Positions 1 to 5,693 of a DNA stretch of 9,472 bases are shown here, piece after piece. Position 1 is the first letter of the stretch, and each line of letters starts with the position of its first letter. Location: contig JBKKCR010000030.1 of the NCBI GenBank assembly GCA_046712825.1, positions 1-9,472 on the forward strand. The letters run 5' to 3'. Below the pieces are notes generated by a model. That model ran no database searches, was not told the DNA's origin, and worked only from the letters and a program-made list of their open reading frames with translations. Source of the DNA: DATFGK01 sp046712825. GTDB taxonomy: Bacteria > Actinomycetota > AC-67. The position numbers were made by a program, and so were the translations under genes.

Positions 1-1227
1 CTTGGTGATGCGCTCGTCGAGCCGGTCCTCCAGGCCCTTTCGGAACAGCCACTGGCTCGCGCCCCAGTTGCCTGCGTAGTAGCGCATCGACGGCAGGAAC
101 GACACCAGGTCCGGACGCAGGTTCCCGAGCACAGGACCGATCAGCAGCCCGGCGGCCATCAGCGCGAGGAGCACCGGCTCGTTCATCGAGAAGATACTCA
201 CGTCGGCGTGCGCACCGAACAGGAACAGCCCCGCGTACATCGTGAAGACGTTCCACTCCAGCGGCACGCCCATCGGCACGCTGAACAGGATGAACGAGTG
301 GAACGAGAACATCAGCGCGAGCCCGATCGCCGTGGGGAGCCCTCCGTCGCTGAGCAACAAGATCAGCGGGAACGTGTACTCGATCGCCGTTCCGCCGTGC
401 GCGAGCAAAGTCGCGATCCTCGACGGTCGCAGATCGTCGGGGAAGCGCCGGTACATCGCCTTGCGGATCTTGTACGACTTCAGGAACGGGCTGTTGCTCA
501 CCATCACCGTGACGACGCCGGGGAAGTGGTGGTTGAGCTTCGAGGTCGCCGCGCCCCACCAAACGGCGACCTGCACGATCTTCGAGCCGGCGATCATGTC
601 GGCGGGGAACAGGAACACGATCAGGTAGGACCAGTGGACCTCAGCGCGCGCCGCGAGGAAGATCGTTTTGTCGCGCAACCCGATGAGCGGGAGCAGGATC
701 ACGACCGGGAGCAGCTCACCCCGGTCGAGCGACGGCTGTGTGAGAGCCCAGATCCCGAGCCCAAGCAGCGCCGCGTACATCAACACATCGAAGACCGATC
801 GTTTGGTGCCGGCGGTGAATGGGATCCTCTTCGGCCAGGGCGCGAGTCGGGTGGTGCCGGGTCGTAGCCAGTAGAGGGCAGCGCCGATCGGGGGTACGTA
901 CCGCGCGGTGAGCGGCCCGCTCGCGCCGCCGAGGCCCGAGACCTCGAACAGCAGCGTCCAGAGAGCGAGCTTCTGGAACGCGATCGGCTCGCGCCACCAA
1001 TTGCCGATGTCGCCGATCCAGCCGTGATCCGGGCCCAGCGAGACGAAGAATGCCCAGCCAAGGATGTAGAGAGCCATCTTGAGGACGTAGAAGAGGTAGA
1101 TGGGAGCCGGGACGCCGAATCCGTCGAGCGCCCACGCCCGGCACATCATGCGAAGACGTTCCTGGTGGGGCTTCGCGCTCCATTCCTGGAGGTCGAAGTC
1201 CGGCATCTTCGGACTGAGGTTCGCCAT
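1..1227 (-). CDS. DUF3556-family polytopic membrane protein (partial, C-terminus off the left edge)
   Basis: The reading frame is open for 409 codons from an ATG at 1227 to the window edge, without a stop. The start has a purine-rich ribosome-binding site (GAGGGGAG) just upstream. The protein begins MANLSPKMPDFDLQEW and resembles DUF3556 proteins of mycobacteria and relatives as I remember them. Shared blocks include GFGVPAPIYLFYVLK (about 37-50), WWREPIAFQKLALWT (77-91), LYWLRPGTTRLAPWP (118-132), LIGLRDKTIFLAAR (181-194), SKLNHHFPGVV (229-239) and SVPMGVPLEWNVF (316-328). Hydrophobic segments lie near 45-63, 85-100, 145-163, 172-185, 200-222, 282-293, 300-317, 328-340 and 352-368, so it is an integral membrane protein. 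Family members are roughly 580 residues, so about 170 C-terminal residues lie outside. The family has no established biochemical function. Charged and histidine residues between helices (R185, D186, H233, H234) are conserved-looking but of unknown role. Transcription is probably independent of the neighbouring operon, from the 1228-1402 gap. Confidence 0.87.
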   Translation of the reverse strand, partial: MANLSPKMPDFDLQEWSAKPHQERLRMMCRAWALDGFGVPAPIYLFYVLKMALYILGWAFFVSLGPDHGWIGDIGNWWREPIAFQKLALWTLLFEVSGLGGASGPLTARYVPPIGAALYWLRPGTTRLAPWPKRIPFTAGTKRSVFDVLMYAALLGLGIWALTQPSLDRGELLPVVILLPLIGLRDKTIFLAARAEVHWSYLIVFLFPADMIAGSKIVQVAVWWGAATSKLNHHFPGVVTVMVSNSPFLKSYKIRKAMYRRFPDDLRPSRIATLLAHGGTAIEYTFPLILLLSDGGLPTAIGLALMFSFHSFILFSVPMGVPLEWNVFTMYAGLFLFGAHADVSIFSMNEPVLLALMAAGLLIGPVLGNLRPDLVSFLPSMRYYAGNWGASQWLFRKGLEDRLDERITK

Positions 1228-1229
1228 CG

Positions 1230-1237
1230 CTCCCCTC
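1230..1237 (-). promoter_or_regulatory. Ribosome-binding site of the DUF3556 gene
   Basis: On the minus strand GAGGGGAG precedes the ATG at 1227. The GGGG core is about four bases from the start, which is somewhat close but usable. It supports this ATG over the internal ATG at codon 8. Confidence 0.6.
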
Positions 1238-1269
1238 GATGCGGCCGCTCAACTCCGGAAATCTAATCG

Positions 1270-1317
1270 CTAGTATCGGCCCGGACGCGAATGTGGGCCG
1301 CCCCCCAGAACCGCCAT
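1270..1317 (-). CDS. Possible 15-residue mini-ORF ahead of the DUF3556 gene
   Basis: An ATG at 1317 preceded by AGAGGTGAG (a good Shine-Dalgarno-like run) opens a 15-codon frame, MAVLGGGPHSRPGRY, ending at TAG. The start region, 16 bases spanning ribosome-binding site, ATG and second codon, matches that of the downstream DUF3556 gene at 15 of 16 positions (1312-1327 versus 1222-1237). It could be a translated leader peptide, a leftover of a small duplication, or a chance GC-rich context. The peptide has no recognisable domain, and the GGG/RPGR composition argues against a folded product. Confidence 0.22.
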   Translation of the reverse strand: MAVLGGGPHSRPGRY

Positions 1318-1379
1318 CGCTCACCTCTTCTCATCATGCTGCCGCTGGGGTCGCCCATGAAGCGACCGTTCACGCTCGG

Positions 1380-1400
1380 CCTGCGCCCTAACGGGTCAGG
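1380..1400 (-). terminator. Weak hairpin just after the MFS gene
   Basis: On the minus strand, CCTG and CCC pair with GGG and CAGG around a GTTA loop, with a small asymmetric internal bulge. It starts three bases past the MFS stop codon. There is no T-tract after it. A second, perfect 6-bp hairpin follows at 1349-1367. The position suits an operon end, but the structure is weak. Confidence 0.28.
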
Positions 1401-1402
1401 AA

Positions 1403-2668
1403 TCACCTTGCCGTAACGTCGACGCTGACGGCGCTGCTCGGCAGCGTCTCGTACATGCGAACCGCAACGAGCACTCCCGATACAGCGGTAAGCGCGGCGA
1501 CCGACCAGATCGCCGCGGCCATGCCGTACACATCGGCGATAACCCCTGCGACGATCGCCCCGACGGCGAAGCCTGCATCTCGCCACAACCGGTAAACGCC
1601 GATCGCAGATGCGCGCCAGCGGGGATGCGCAACATCGCCGATCGCGGCGAGCAACGCCGGATACACCATCGCCGTTCCTGCGCCGAGGACCGCCGACGCC
1701 GCGGCCCACCACGCGAACGATCCCGTTCCGGCGATGACTCCGATCGCGGCCGCTTGGAGCAACATCCCCGCGACGATCAACGGCTTCCGGCCGAGGCGGT
1801 CGCTGAGCGCTCCGGTCGCGAGCTGTCCGACACCCCACACTCCCGGATACAGCGCCACGAGGACCCCGATGGCTGGAACCGATAGTCCGCCGCGCGCGAA
1901 CCATAACGGCAACAGCCCCCATGCCATGCCGTCGTTGAGGTTGTTGACGAGCCCGGCCTGGCTACATGAGGACAGCGCTCGCTCGCGGAAGCTCGTCAAC
2001 ACGAACACTTCACGCAGCGAGCGATCGGCTCCCGTGACTTCGCGGCCTTCGTCGTGTGCGAATCCAAGCGTCTCGCGAACGAAAAGCGTCGAGAGTCCCA
2101 AGCCCAAACCGGCGAACGCGATCCCGAGATAGAACGGCTCCGGACGCAACCCGGCACGCGCGGCGATGAATCCCGTGAGCGCTGCTGTGATGGCGACGGC
2201 GCCGTATCCGGCCGCTTCGTTGAGCCCCATCGCCAAGCCGCGCCGACGCGCGCCGGCGAGATCTACCTTCATCGTGACCGTCATGGACCACGACAAGCCC
2301 TGGTTGACCCCGAGGAAGACGTTGGCGACGACGATCCACGCCCACGATGGTGCCCAGATCAACAACAGTGGGACCGGAAGGCCGAAGAGCCAGCCTGCGA
2401 TCAGAACGGGTTTGCGGCCCGAGCGATCGGCCCAGAAGCCTGCGAGGAAGTTCGATGCGGCCTTCACCAGGCCGAACGCGAACAGGAACGTGAGGACCGC
2501 GGTGAACGCGCTGAGGTGGAAGATCTGCTGCCCCAAAAGCGGCAGCAGGGTTCGCTCCTGACCGACCATTCCACCGACGAGAGCGTTGACCCCCACCAGC
2601 AGTAAGAACTGCGGCATGTTGGCGCGCAGCCCGGCCCGTCTCACCGGGTGTCTCGCGGCCAGCTTCAT
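1403..2668 (-). CDS. Major facilitator superfamily (MFS) transporter, third gene of the rhodanese operon
   Basis: A 421-residue protein with about twelve hydrophobic helices, the normal MFS size. The cytoplasmic loop between helices 2 and 3 carries the MFS motif A, GFWADRSGRKP (77-87), and the symmetrical loop of the C-terminal half repeats it as GALSDRLGRKP (287-297). A charged central loop lies at about 199-222 (RETLGFAHDEGREVTGADRS). It is expected to sit in the cytoplasmic membrane as a proton-coupled secondary transporter. Its ATG abuts the TGA of the MBL-rhodanese gene (TGAATG), with no strong ribosome-binding site of its own, so translation is probably coupled. Linkage to two sulfur-handling genes suggests it exports a sulfur oxidation product such as sulfite or thiosulfate, or a toxic thiol reagent. 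That substrate is inferred only from context, and a general drug efflux role is equally possible. The family call is secure; the substrate is unknown. Confidence 0.9.
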   Translation of the reverse strand: MKLAARHPVRRAGLRANMPQFLLLVGVNALVGGMVGQERTLLPLLGQQIFHLSAFTAVLTFLFAFGLVKAASNFLAGFWADRSGRKPVLIAGWLFGLPVPLLLIWAPSWAWIVVANVFLGVNQGLSWSMTVTMKVDLAGARRRGLAMGLNEAAGYGAVAITAALTGFIAARAGLRPEPFYLGIAFAGLGLGLSTLFVRETLGFAHDEGREVTGADRSLREVFVLTSFRERALSSCSQAGLVNNLNDGMAWGLLPLWFARGGLSVPAIGVLVALYPGVWGVGQLATGALSDRLGRKPLIVAGMLLQAAAIGVIAGTGSFAWWAAASAVLGAGTAMVYPALLAAIGDVAHPRWRASAIGVYRLWRDAGFAVGAIVAGVIADVYGMAAAIWSVAALTAVSGVLVAVRMYETLPSSAVSVDVTAR

Positions 2669-4018
2669 TCAGAGCTCGAGCGGCAGCCCTGCGGCACGCC
2701 ATGCACCGCTTCCGCCGCGGAGGTTCGCGACCGCCATGCCGCGGCGCGCGAGCAGGCTCGCCGCGGTCGCCGAGCGTTCACCGTGCCCGCAGTAGGTGAT
2801 GATCTCGTCGCCATCGGGAGTTTCTCCGGCGATGATGTCACCGAGTTCCAGATGGGCGGCACCTGCGATGTGGCCGGACGTGAACTCGTCCGATCGCCGA
2901 ACGTCCAGCATCAGCGCACCTGCGTCGACACGAGCTGGTGCATCGACCGGATCGATCTCAGCGATCGAGGAGACTGCAAGGCGTGCTTCACGCCACATCT
3001 CGAAGCGGATCCACCCCTCGATCGCGTCGTAACCGATACGGCGCGCAAGCGAAACGGCCTCGCCCAGCTGTTCGGGTTCGAGGACCAAGACGATCGGTGC
3101 ACCGAACGGCACCACCCAGCCAAGCCATGATGCGAACGCCGGGCGCAACTCGATCGACACCGAGCCCGTCGCGTGCGCGCGTGCCCACTGGTGCACCGAT
3201 CGCGCATCTATGATCCACGCGCCCGCGGCCGCCGCGTCATGCGCATCGACGGCCGAAAGCTCACGCGAAGCCGGCAGCGACGCCAGGAGCTCGACGCCGT
3301 TCCGGTTCAATTCACGCAGGTGATCGAAGTAGCGGGGGTAGCCTGCGAAACCTTGACGCAATGCGTCGACGAACGCCTCCACGCTGCCGAGCCCGAGCAG
3401 GGGGTTGGTTTTGCGCTCGTCACCGATCGTGCTCACGGCCGAACGCGCGGCTCCCGTCGAGCAGAACGAGCCCGCTCCATGGGTGGGATACAGCGCAACG
3501 TCGTCGGGCAGAGACGCGAGGGTTCGCAGGCTGGCGTACTGCGCGCGCGAAAGCTCGTCGGTGCGATCGGGGCCCGTCAGGTCCGTGCGCGCTGCACCGC
3601 CGACGATCAACGATCCGCCCGAGAACACGCCCCGTTGCTCGCCGTCGCCGACGAGGTAGGCGACGTGCTCGGGTGTGTGTCCAGGCGTCGCGATGACTTC
3701 GATCGAGGCAGACCCGAACCGGATGCGTTCTCCCGCAGTTACGCCGCGGTGTTCGAAGCGCAAGCCGGCTGCCTCAGCTCCGACGATCTCTGCCCCGGTG
3801 ACGGCGGCGATCTCGCGGGCGCCGCTCACGAAATCCGCATGCAGATGCGTCTCCAGAACCGAGACGATCCGTAGGTCGAGCATAGATGCGAGCGCGAGGT
3901 GCTCATCGACGTCGCGGCGAGGATCGACTGAGACCGCGCATCCATCGCCGACCTCAACGAGATACGAGGTATTGCCGAGCGGGCGGTCGGGGATCGTGTG
4001 GACGTTCACCGACGTCAC
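2669..4018 (-). CDS. MBL-fold hydrolase with two rhodanese domains (persulfide-dioxygenase/sulfurtransferase-like)
   Basis: A protein of 449 residues from a GTG at 4018. Residues 5-235 form a metallo-beta-lactamase domain of the glyoxalase II/ETHE1-like branch. Probable metal ligands are H58, H60 and D62 in THLHADFVSG, H114 in TPGHTPEH, D146 in GGAARTDL, and H180 in YPTHGAGSFC. The usual HADH is HADF here, which I recall as common in rhodanese-linked members. Residues 260-345 form a first rhodanese domain whose active-site loop (VLVLEPEQ) lacks cysteine, so it should be catalytically dead. Residues 355-449 form a second with an intact loop, YCGHGERS (Cys410). Known relatives oxidise low-molecular-weight persulfides (Fe(II)- and O2-dependent) and transfer sulfane sulfur, producing sulfite or thiosulfate in the cytoplasm. 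The GTG overlaps the TGA of the upstream repressor gene by four bases, and the gene abuts the MFS gene. A GTG three codons later (4009) is an alternative start. The in-frame extension to 4141 is arginine-rich shadow of the repressor gene and was not used. Confidence 0.88.
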   Translation of the reverse strand: MTSVNVHTIPDRPLGNTSYLVEVGDGCAVSVDPRRDVDEHLALASMLDLRIVSVLETHLHADFVSGAREIAAVTGAEIVGAEAAGLRFEHRGVTAGERIRFGSASIEVIATPGHTPEHVAYLVGDGEQRGVFSGGSLIVGGAARTDLTGPDRTDELSRAQYASLRTLASLPDDVALYPTHGAGSFCSTGAARSAVSTIGDERKTNPLLGLGSVEAFVDALRQGFAGYPRYFDHLRELNRNGVELLASLPASRELSAVDAHDAAAAGAWIIDARSVHQWARAHATGSVSIELRPAFASWLGWVVPFGAPIVLVLEPEQLGEAVSLARRIGYDAIEGWIRFEMWREARLAVSSIAEIDPVDAPARVDAGALMLDVRRSDEFTSGHIAGAAHLELGDIIAGETPDGDEIITYCGHGERSATAASLLARRGMAVANLRGGSGAWRAAGLPLEL

Positions 4019-4692
4019 TCGTCCCCGGTTACTGCGACCGGAAGACCTTCCTCTCGCCATTCGGGGAACCCATCTTCGAGCCGCCGAACGCGATACCCCT
4101 TGCGGCGCAGCGCCCGCACCGCTTCGTCGGCGTACACGCAATAACGGCCGCGACAGTAGGCGACGACCTGGCGGTTCTTGGGAATCTCCTTGAGGCGCCG
4201 GCCGAGCTCCGCGATCGGGATCGAACGTGCGCCGGCGATGTGGCCGGCCTCGAACTCCGGCGCCGGACGCACGTCCAGCACCACGACGTCACCGCGCTTG
4301 AGGCGCCGAGCGAGTTCCCGACGCTCGACCGGCTCCAGCCCATCGCCGTCCCCGAGATAGGCACGCGCCAGTCTGTCCACTTCGCCGACATGCTCTGCGG
4401 CGACGTCACGCAGGCAGCGCCAGAGCGCAAAGACTGCCGGACCTGCCAGACGATAAATGACCCTGGTGCCATCTTTCGTCCCGCGCACCACGCCGCCCCG
4501 GGCAAGGGCTTGGAGGTGATGGGAAGTGTTTGCCACGCTTTGGTGGATCTCTGAGGAGATCTCCTCGACGGAGCGAGGCCCTTGCGCCAGCAGGTCGACG
4601 ATCTCTGCCCGCCGGCCGCTCGCAAGGGCTTTGGCGACCCCGGCGAAGGCGTCGAAAAGAGCTTCCTTGGCTGCTCGATCTCCCATAGACAC
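4015..4692 (-). CDS. ArsR-family HTH repressor fused to a rhodanese domain
   Basis: Numbering is from the ATG at 4686 (223 residues). Residues 12-100 form an ArsR/SmtB winged helix with recognition helix SVANTSHHLQAL (50-61) and wing KDGTRVIYRL (71-80). Residues 118-217 form a rhodanese domain: VVVLDVRPAPEFEAGHI (134-150), active-site loop YCRGRYC (Cys178, Cys183) and LEDGFPEWREEGLPV (203-217). ArsR proteins bind operators as dimers and release on ligand binding or thiol modification. There is no CxC metal site, and the only cysteine in the HTH part is C91, so the rhodanese cysteines are the likeliest sensory thiols, possibly accepting sulfane sulfur (inference). It is first in the operon and lies next to the divergent palindrome, so autoregulation is likely. 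The coordinates begin at a GTG (4692) two codons before the ATG, because the predicted promoter places the transcript start at about 4691-4692, giving a leaderless message. If the transcript starts further upstream, ATG 4686 is preferred. Confidence 0.9.
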   Translation of the reverse strand: MSMGDRAAKEALFDAFAGVAKALASGRRAEIVDLLAQGPRSVEEISSEIHQSVANTSHHLQALARGGVVRGTKDGTRVIYRLAGPAVFALWRCLRDVAAEHVGEVDRLARAYLGDGDGLEPVERRELARRLKRGDVVVLDVRPAPEFEAGHIAGARSIPIAELGRRLKEIPKNRQVVAYCRGRYCVYADEAVRALRRKGYRVRRLEDGFPEWREEGLPVAVTGDE

Positions 4693-4697
4693 CCGTA

Positions 4698-4726
4698 ACG
4701 GTACCGGGGCCGCATCCGCTTGTCAA
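4698..4726 (-). promoter_or_regulatory. Promoter of the ArsR-rhodanese operon
   Basis: On the minus strand TTGACA (4726 to 4721) is followed, after exactly 17 bases, by TACCGT (4703 to 4698). This is a perfect -35 consensus with an actinobacterial TAnnnT -10. The predicted start, about 6-7 bases on, falls on the GTG at 4692. The -35 box lies inside one arm of the palindrome, so repressor binding there should block RNA polymerase. Confidence 0.72.
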
Positions 4727-4751
4727 ATATTCAAATGATTACTTGACAAGC
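4718..4751. promoter_or_regulatory. 34-bp palindrome, probable ArsR-rhodanese operator
   Basis: Two 9-base arms, GCTTGTCAA (4718-4726) and TTGACAAGC (4743-4751), are exact reverse complements. Counting inward to the centre between 4734 and 4735, 14 of 17 positions pair. The core contains TCAAATGA and two direct copies of TCAAAT (4723-4728 and 4731-4736). It is a sharp AT-rich island in GC-rich DNA. Each arm contains the -35 box of one of the two divergent promoters. The position between an ArsR gene and its divergent neighbour makes it the natural operator. The protein-site match is inferred, not shown. Confidence 0.75.
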
Positions 4752-4772
4752 ACGAGACAACCGAGCTACCGT
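4743..4772 (+). promoter_or_regulatory. Promoter of the methyltransferase gene
   Basis: TTGACA (4743-4748) is followed after 18 bases by TACCGT (4767-4772), the same -10 hexamer as the opposing promoter. The predicted transcript start near 4779 leaves a leader of about 35 bases. That leader contains a small TTCGG/CCGAA hairpin (4781-4785 and 4796-4800) directly before the ribosome-binding site. The -35 lies in the right arm of the palindrome. Confidence 0.68.
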
Positions 4773-4800
4773 TGGGGGCATTCGGAACGACAACGCCGAA

Positions 4801-4805
4801 GGAGG
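4801..4805 (+). promoter_or_regulatory. Ribosome-binding site of the methyltransferase gene
   Basis: GGAGG sits eight bases before the ATG at 4814 and is preceded by AA, giving the near-ideal AAGGAGG. It decides for this ATG over the TTG at 4772, which overlaps the -10 box and would not be transcribed. Confidence 0.8.
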
Positions 4806-4813
4806 CGAGGGGA

Positions 4814-5617
4814 ATGCCGACCTTGGAAGAGATCAAGGCGAAGCAGCAGATCACCTGGAGCTCGGGTGACTACGGCAAGATCGCGTGGGTCACACAGCCA
4901 TTGTCCGAGGTCTTGTGTGACGCGATCGACCTGCGGCCCGGCGCCGAAGTGCTCGACGTCGCAACCGGAACCGGACACGTCGCGCTCGCCGCGGCCCGGC
5001 GGTTCGCGCGGGCAACAGGTGTCGACTACGTGCCGGCGCTCCTCGAGGTGGCGCGGCAGCGTGCATCCGCCGAGGGCCTGGACGTCACGTTCACCGAAGG
5101 AGACGCGGAGAAACTCCCAGTCCAAGACTCGAGCTTCGACTACGTGCTTTCCACGATCGGTGCGATGTTCGCGCCAAATCAAGAGAAGACCGCCGGCGAG
5201 CTCCTTCGCACGGCACGGCCTGGTGGAACGATCGGCATGATCAACTGGCGCCCCGAAGGATTCATCGGCGAGCTGTTCCGCACGATCGGCCGTCACGTCC
5301 CCCCGCCCGAAGGCCTCAAGCCCGCCGCGTTGTGGGGAAGCGAGGACCGCGTTCGCGAGTTGTTCGGCGACGCCGTCTCATCGGTGAGCTTCAAGGACGG
5401 AGCGATCACGATCGGCTTCCTATCGCCGGAGCATTTCGCGGACTTCTTCATCAGCAACTACGGCCCGACGCTGAAAGCTTCCGAAGCCCTCGAGGGTGAA
5501 CGCAAGGATGCCTTCAAACGCGATCTGGTCGAGCTGGCCCGGCGACACAACCTTCGCACCGATGGAACGGTCGCGCTGGACTGGACCTATCTGCTGGTGC
5601 TGGCGATCAAGGAGTAG
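4814..5617 (+). CDS. Class I SAM-dependent methyltransferase, substrate unknown
   Basis: A protein of 267 residues with a Rossmann-type methyltransferase fold. The N-terminus, KAKQQITWSSGDYGKIA (8-24), resembles that of a UbiE-like actinobacterial group. Motif I is VLDVATGTGHVAL (46-58), which binds S-adenosylmethionine. D71 (GVDYVP) is placed to bind the ribose hydroxyls. GDAEKLP (96-102) is placed to contact adenine, and SFDYVLSTIGAMFAPN (107-122) and RPGG (135-138) follow. The C-terminal part (about 145-260) would shape the acceptor pocket. There is one cysteine, C35, so it is not an ArsM-type arsenite methyltransferase, which needs several. It is cytoplasmic: no signal peptide or membrane segment is seen. 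It is transcribed divergently from the ArsR-rhodanese operon and shares its palindrome, suggesting co-regulation. An S-methyltransferase acting on sulfide or a thiol would fit that setting but has no direct support. The fold is certain; the substrate is not known. Confidence 0.88.
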   Translation: MPTLEEIKAKQQITWSSGDYGKIAWVTQPLSEVLCDAIDLRPGAEVLDVATGTGHVALAAARRFARATGVDYVPALLEVARQRASAEGLDVTFTEGDAEKLPVQDSSFDYVLSTIGAMFAPNQEKTAGELLRTARPGGTIGMINWRPEGFIGELFRTIGRHVPPPEGLKPAALWGSEDRVRELFGDAVSSVSFKDGAITIGFLSPEHFADFFISNYGPTLKASEALEGERKDAFKRDLVELARRHNLRTDGTVALDWTYLLVLAIKE

Positions 5618-5621
5618 TACA

Positions 5622-5632
5622 GAGAGACTCTC
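5622..5632. repeat. Small inverted repeat after the methyltransferase gene
   Basis: GAGAG and CTCTC flank a single A, five bases past the methyltransferase stop. The loop is too small for a good terminator hairpin (at best a 4-bp stem with a 3-base loop). It might be a small protein-binding site near the cyclase promoter or mean nothing. Confidence 0.2.
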
Positions 5633-5657
5633 CTCTGGTGCGCGGGCCGCGACGGCG

Positions 5658-5663
5658 TAGACT
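5658..5663 (+). promoter_or_regulatory. Candidate -10 box of the cyclase-ATPase gene
   Basis: TAGACT matches the TAnnnT pattern and lies 36 bases ahead of the TTG start, leaving room for a short leader with the ribosome-binding site. The region 17-18 bases upstream (around 5634-5640, CTGGTG) is a poor -35 match, so this promoter is only tentative. Confidence 0.35.
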
Positions 5664-5680
5664 CGACGTACGCCGCGCAC

Positions 5681-5687
5681 AGGGGAG
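5681..5687 (+). promoter_or_regulatory. Ribosome-binding site that fixes the TTG start of the cyclase gene
   Basis: AGGGGAG lies six bases before TTG at 5694, ideal spacing. The protein starting there (MNGVVTILFTDLVGST) matches the usual short N-terminus of this cyclase class, so the rare TTG start is well supported. Confidence 0.8.
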
Positions 5688-5693
5688 ACGTCC

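Larger units (their letters stand above)
1228..1402. other. Intergenic stretch with three inverted repeats and a mini-ORF
   Basis: This gap separates the MFS stop codon from the DUF3556 start, both on the minus strand. It holds three short inverted repeats: CGGCCC/GGGCCG at 1277-1282 and 1295-1300, GGTCGC/GCGACC at 1349-1354 and 1362-1367, and an imperfect CCTG..CCC/GGG..CAGG hairpin at 1380-1400. The last begins three bases beyond the MFS stop and may help end that transcript. None is followed by a T-run on either strand, so none is a textbook intrinsic terminator. Candidate minus-strand -10 boxes upstream of the DUF3556 gene are GATACT and TAGATT near 1260-1279, but no convincing -35 box was found. 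No RNA gene family is recognised. Confidence 0.45.

Noticed and set aside
1277..1300. Hairpin CGGCCC/GGGCCG as an intrinsic terminator
   Set aside because: It has a 12-base loop, only six pairs and no T-run on either side, and it lies where the DUF3556 promoter should be.
716..1324. Minus-strand 202-codon frame covering the start of the DUF3556 gene
   Set aside because: It is out of frame with the DUF3556 gene and has low-complexity Arg/Pro/Gly composition. The other frame gives clear membrane helices and family motifs.
4019..4141. N-terminal extension of the MBL-rhodanese frame back to 4141
   Set aside because: The extra 41 residues are arginine/serine-rich, overlap the conserved end of the repressor gene in another frame, and precede the point where MBL-fold sequence begins. 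The GTG overlapping the upstream TGA is the better start.
4772..4813. TTG start for the methyltransferase at 4772
   Set aside because: It overlaps the predicted -10 box and lacks a ribosome-binding site, whereas the ATG at 4814 has an ideal one.
4814..5617. Arsenite methyltransferase (ArsM), suggested by the adjacent ArsR-family gene
   Set aside because: ArsM needs several conserved cysteines, and this protein has only C35. The adjacent repressor has no CxC arsenic-binding site and no arsenic efflux gene is present.
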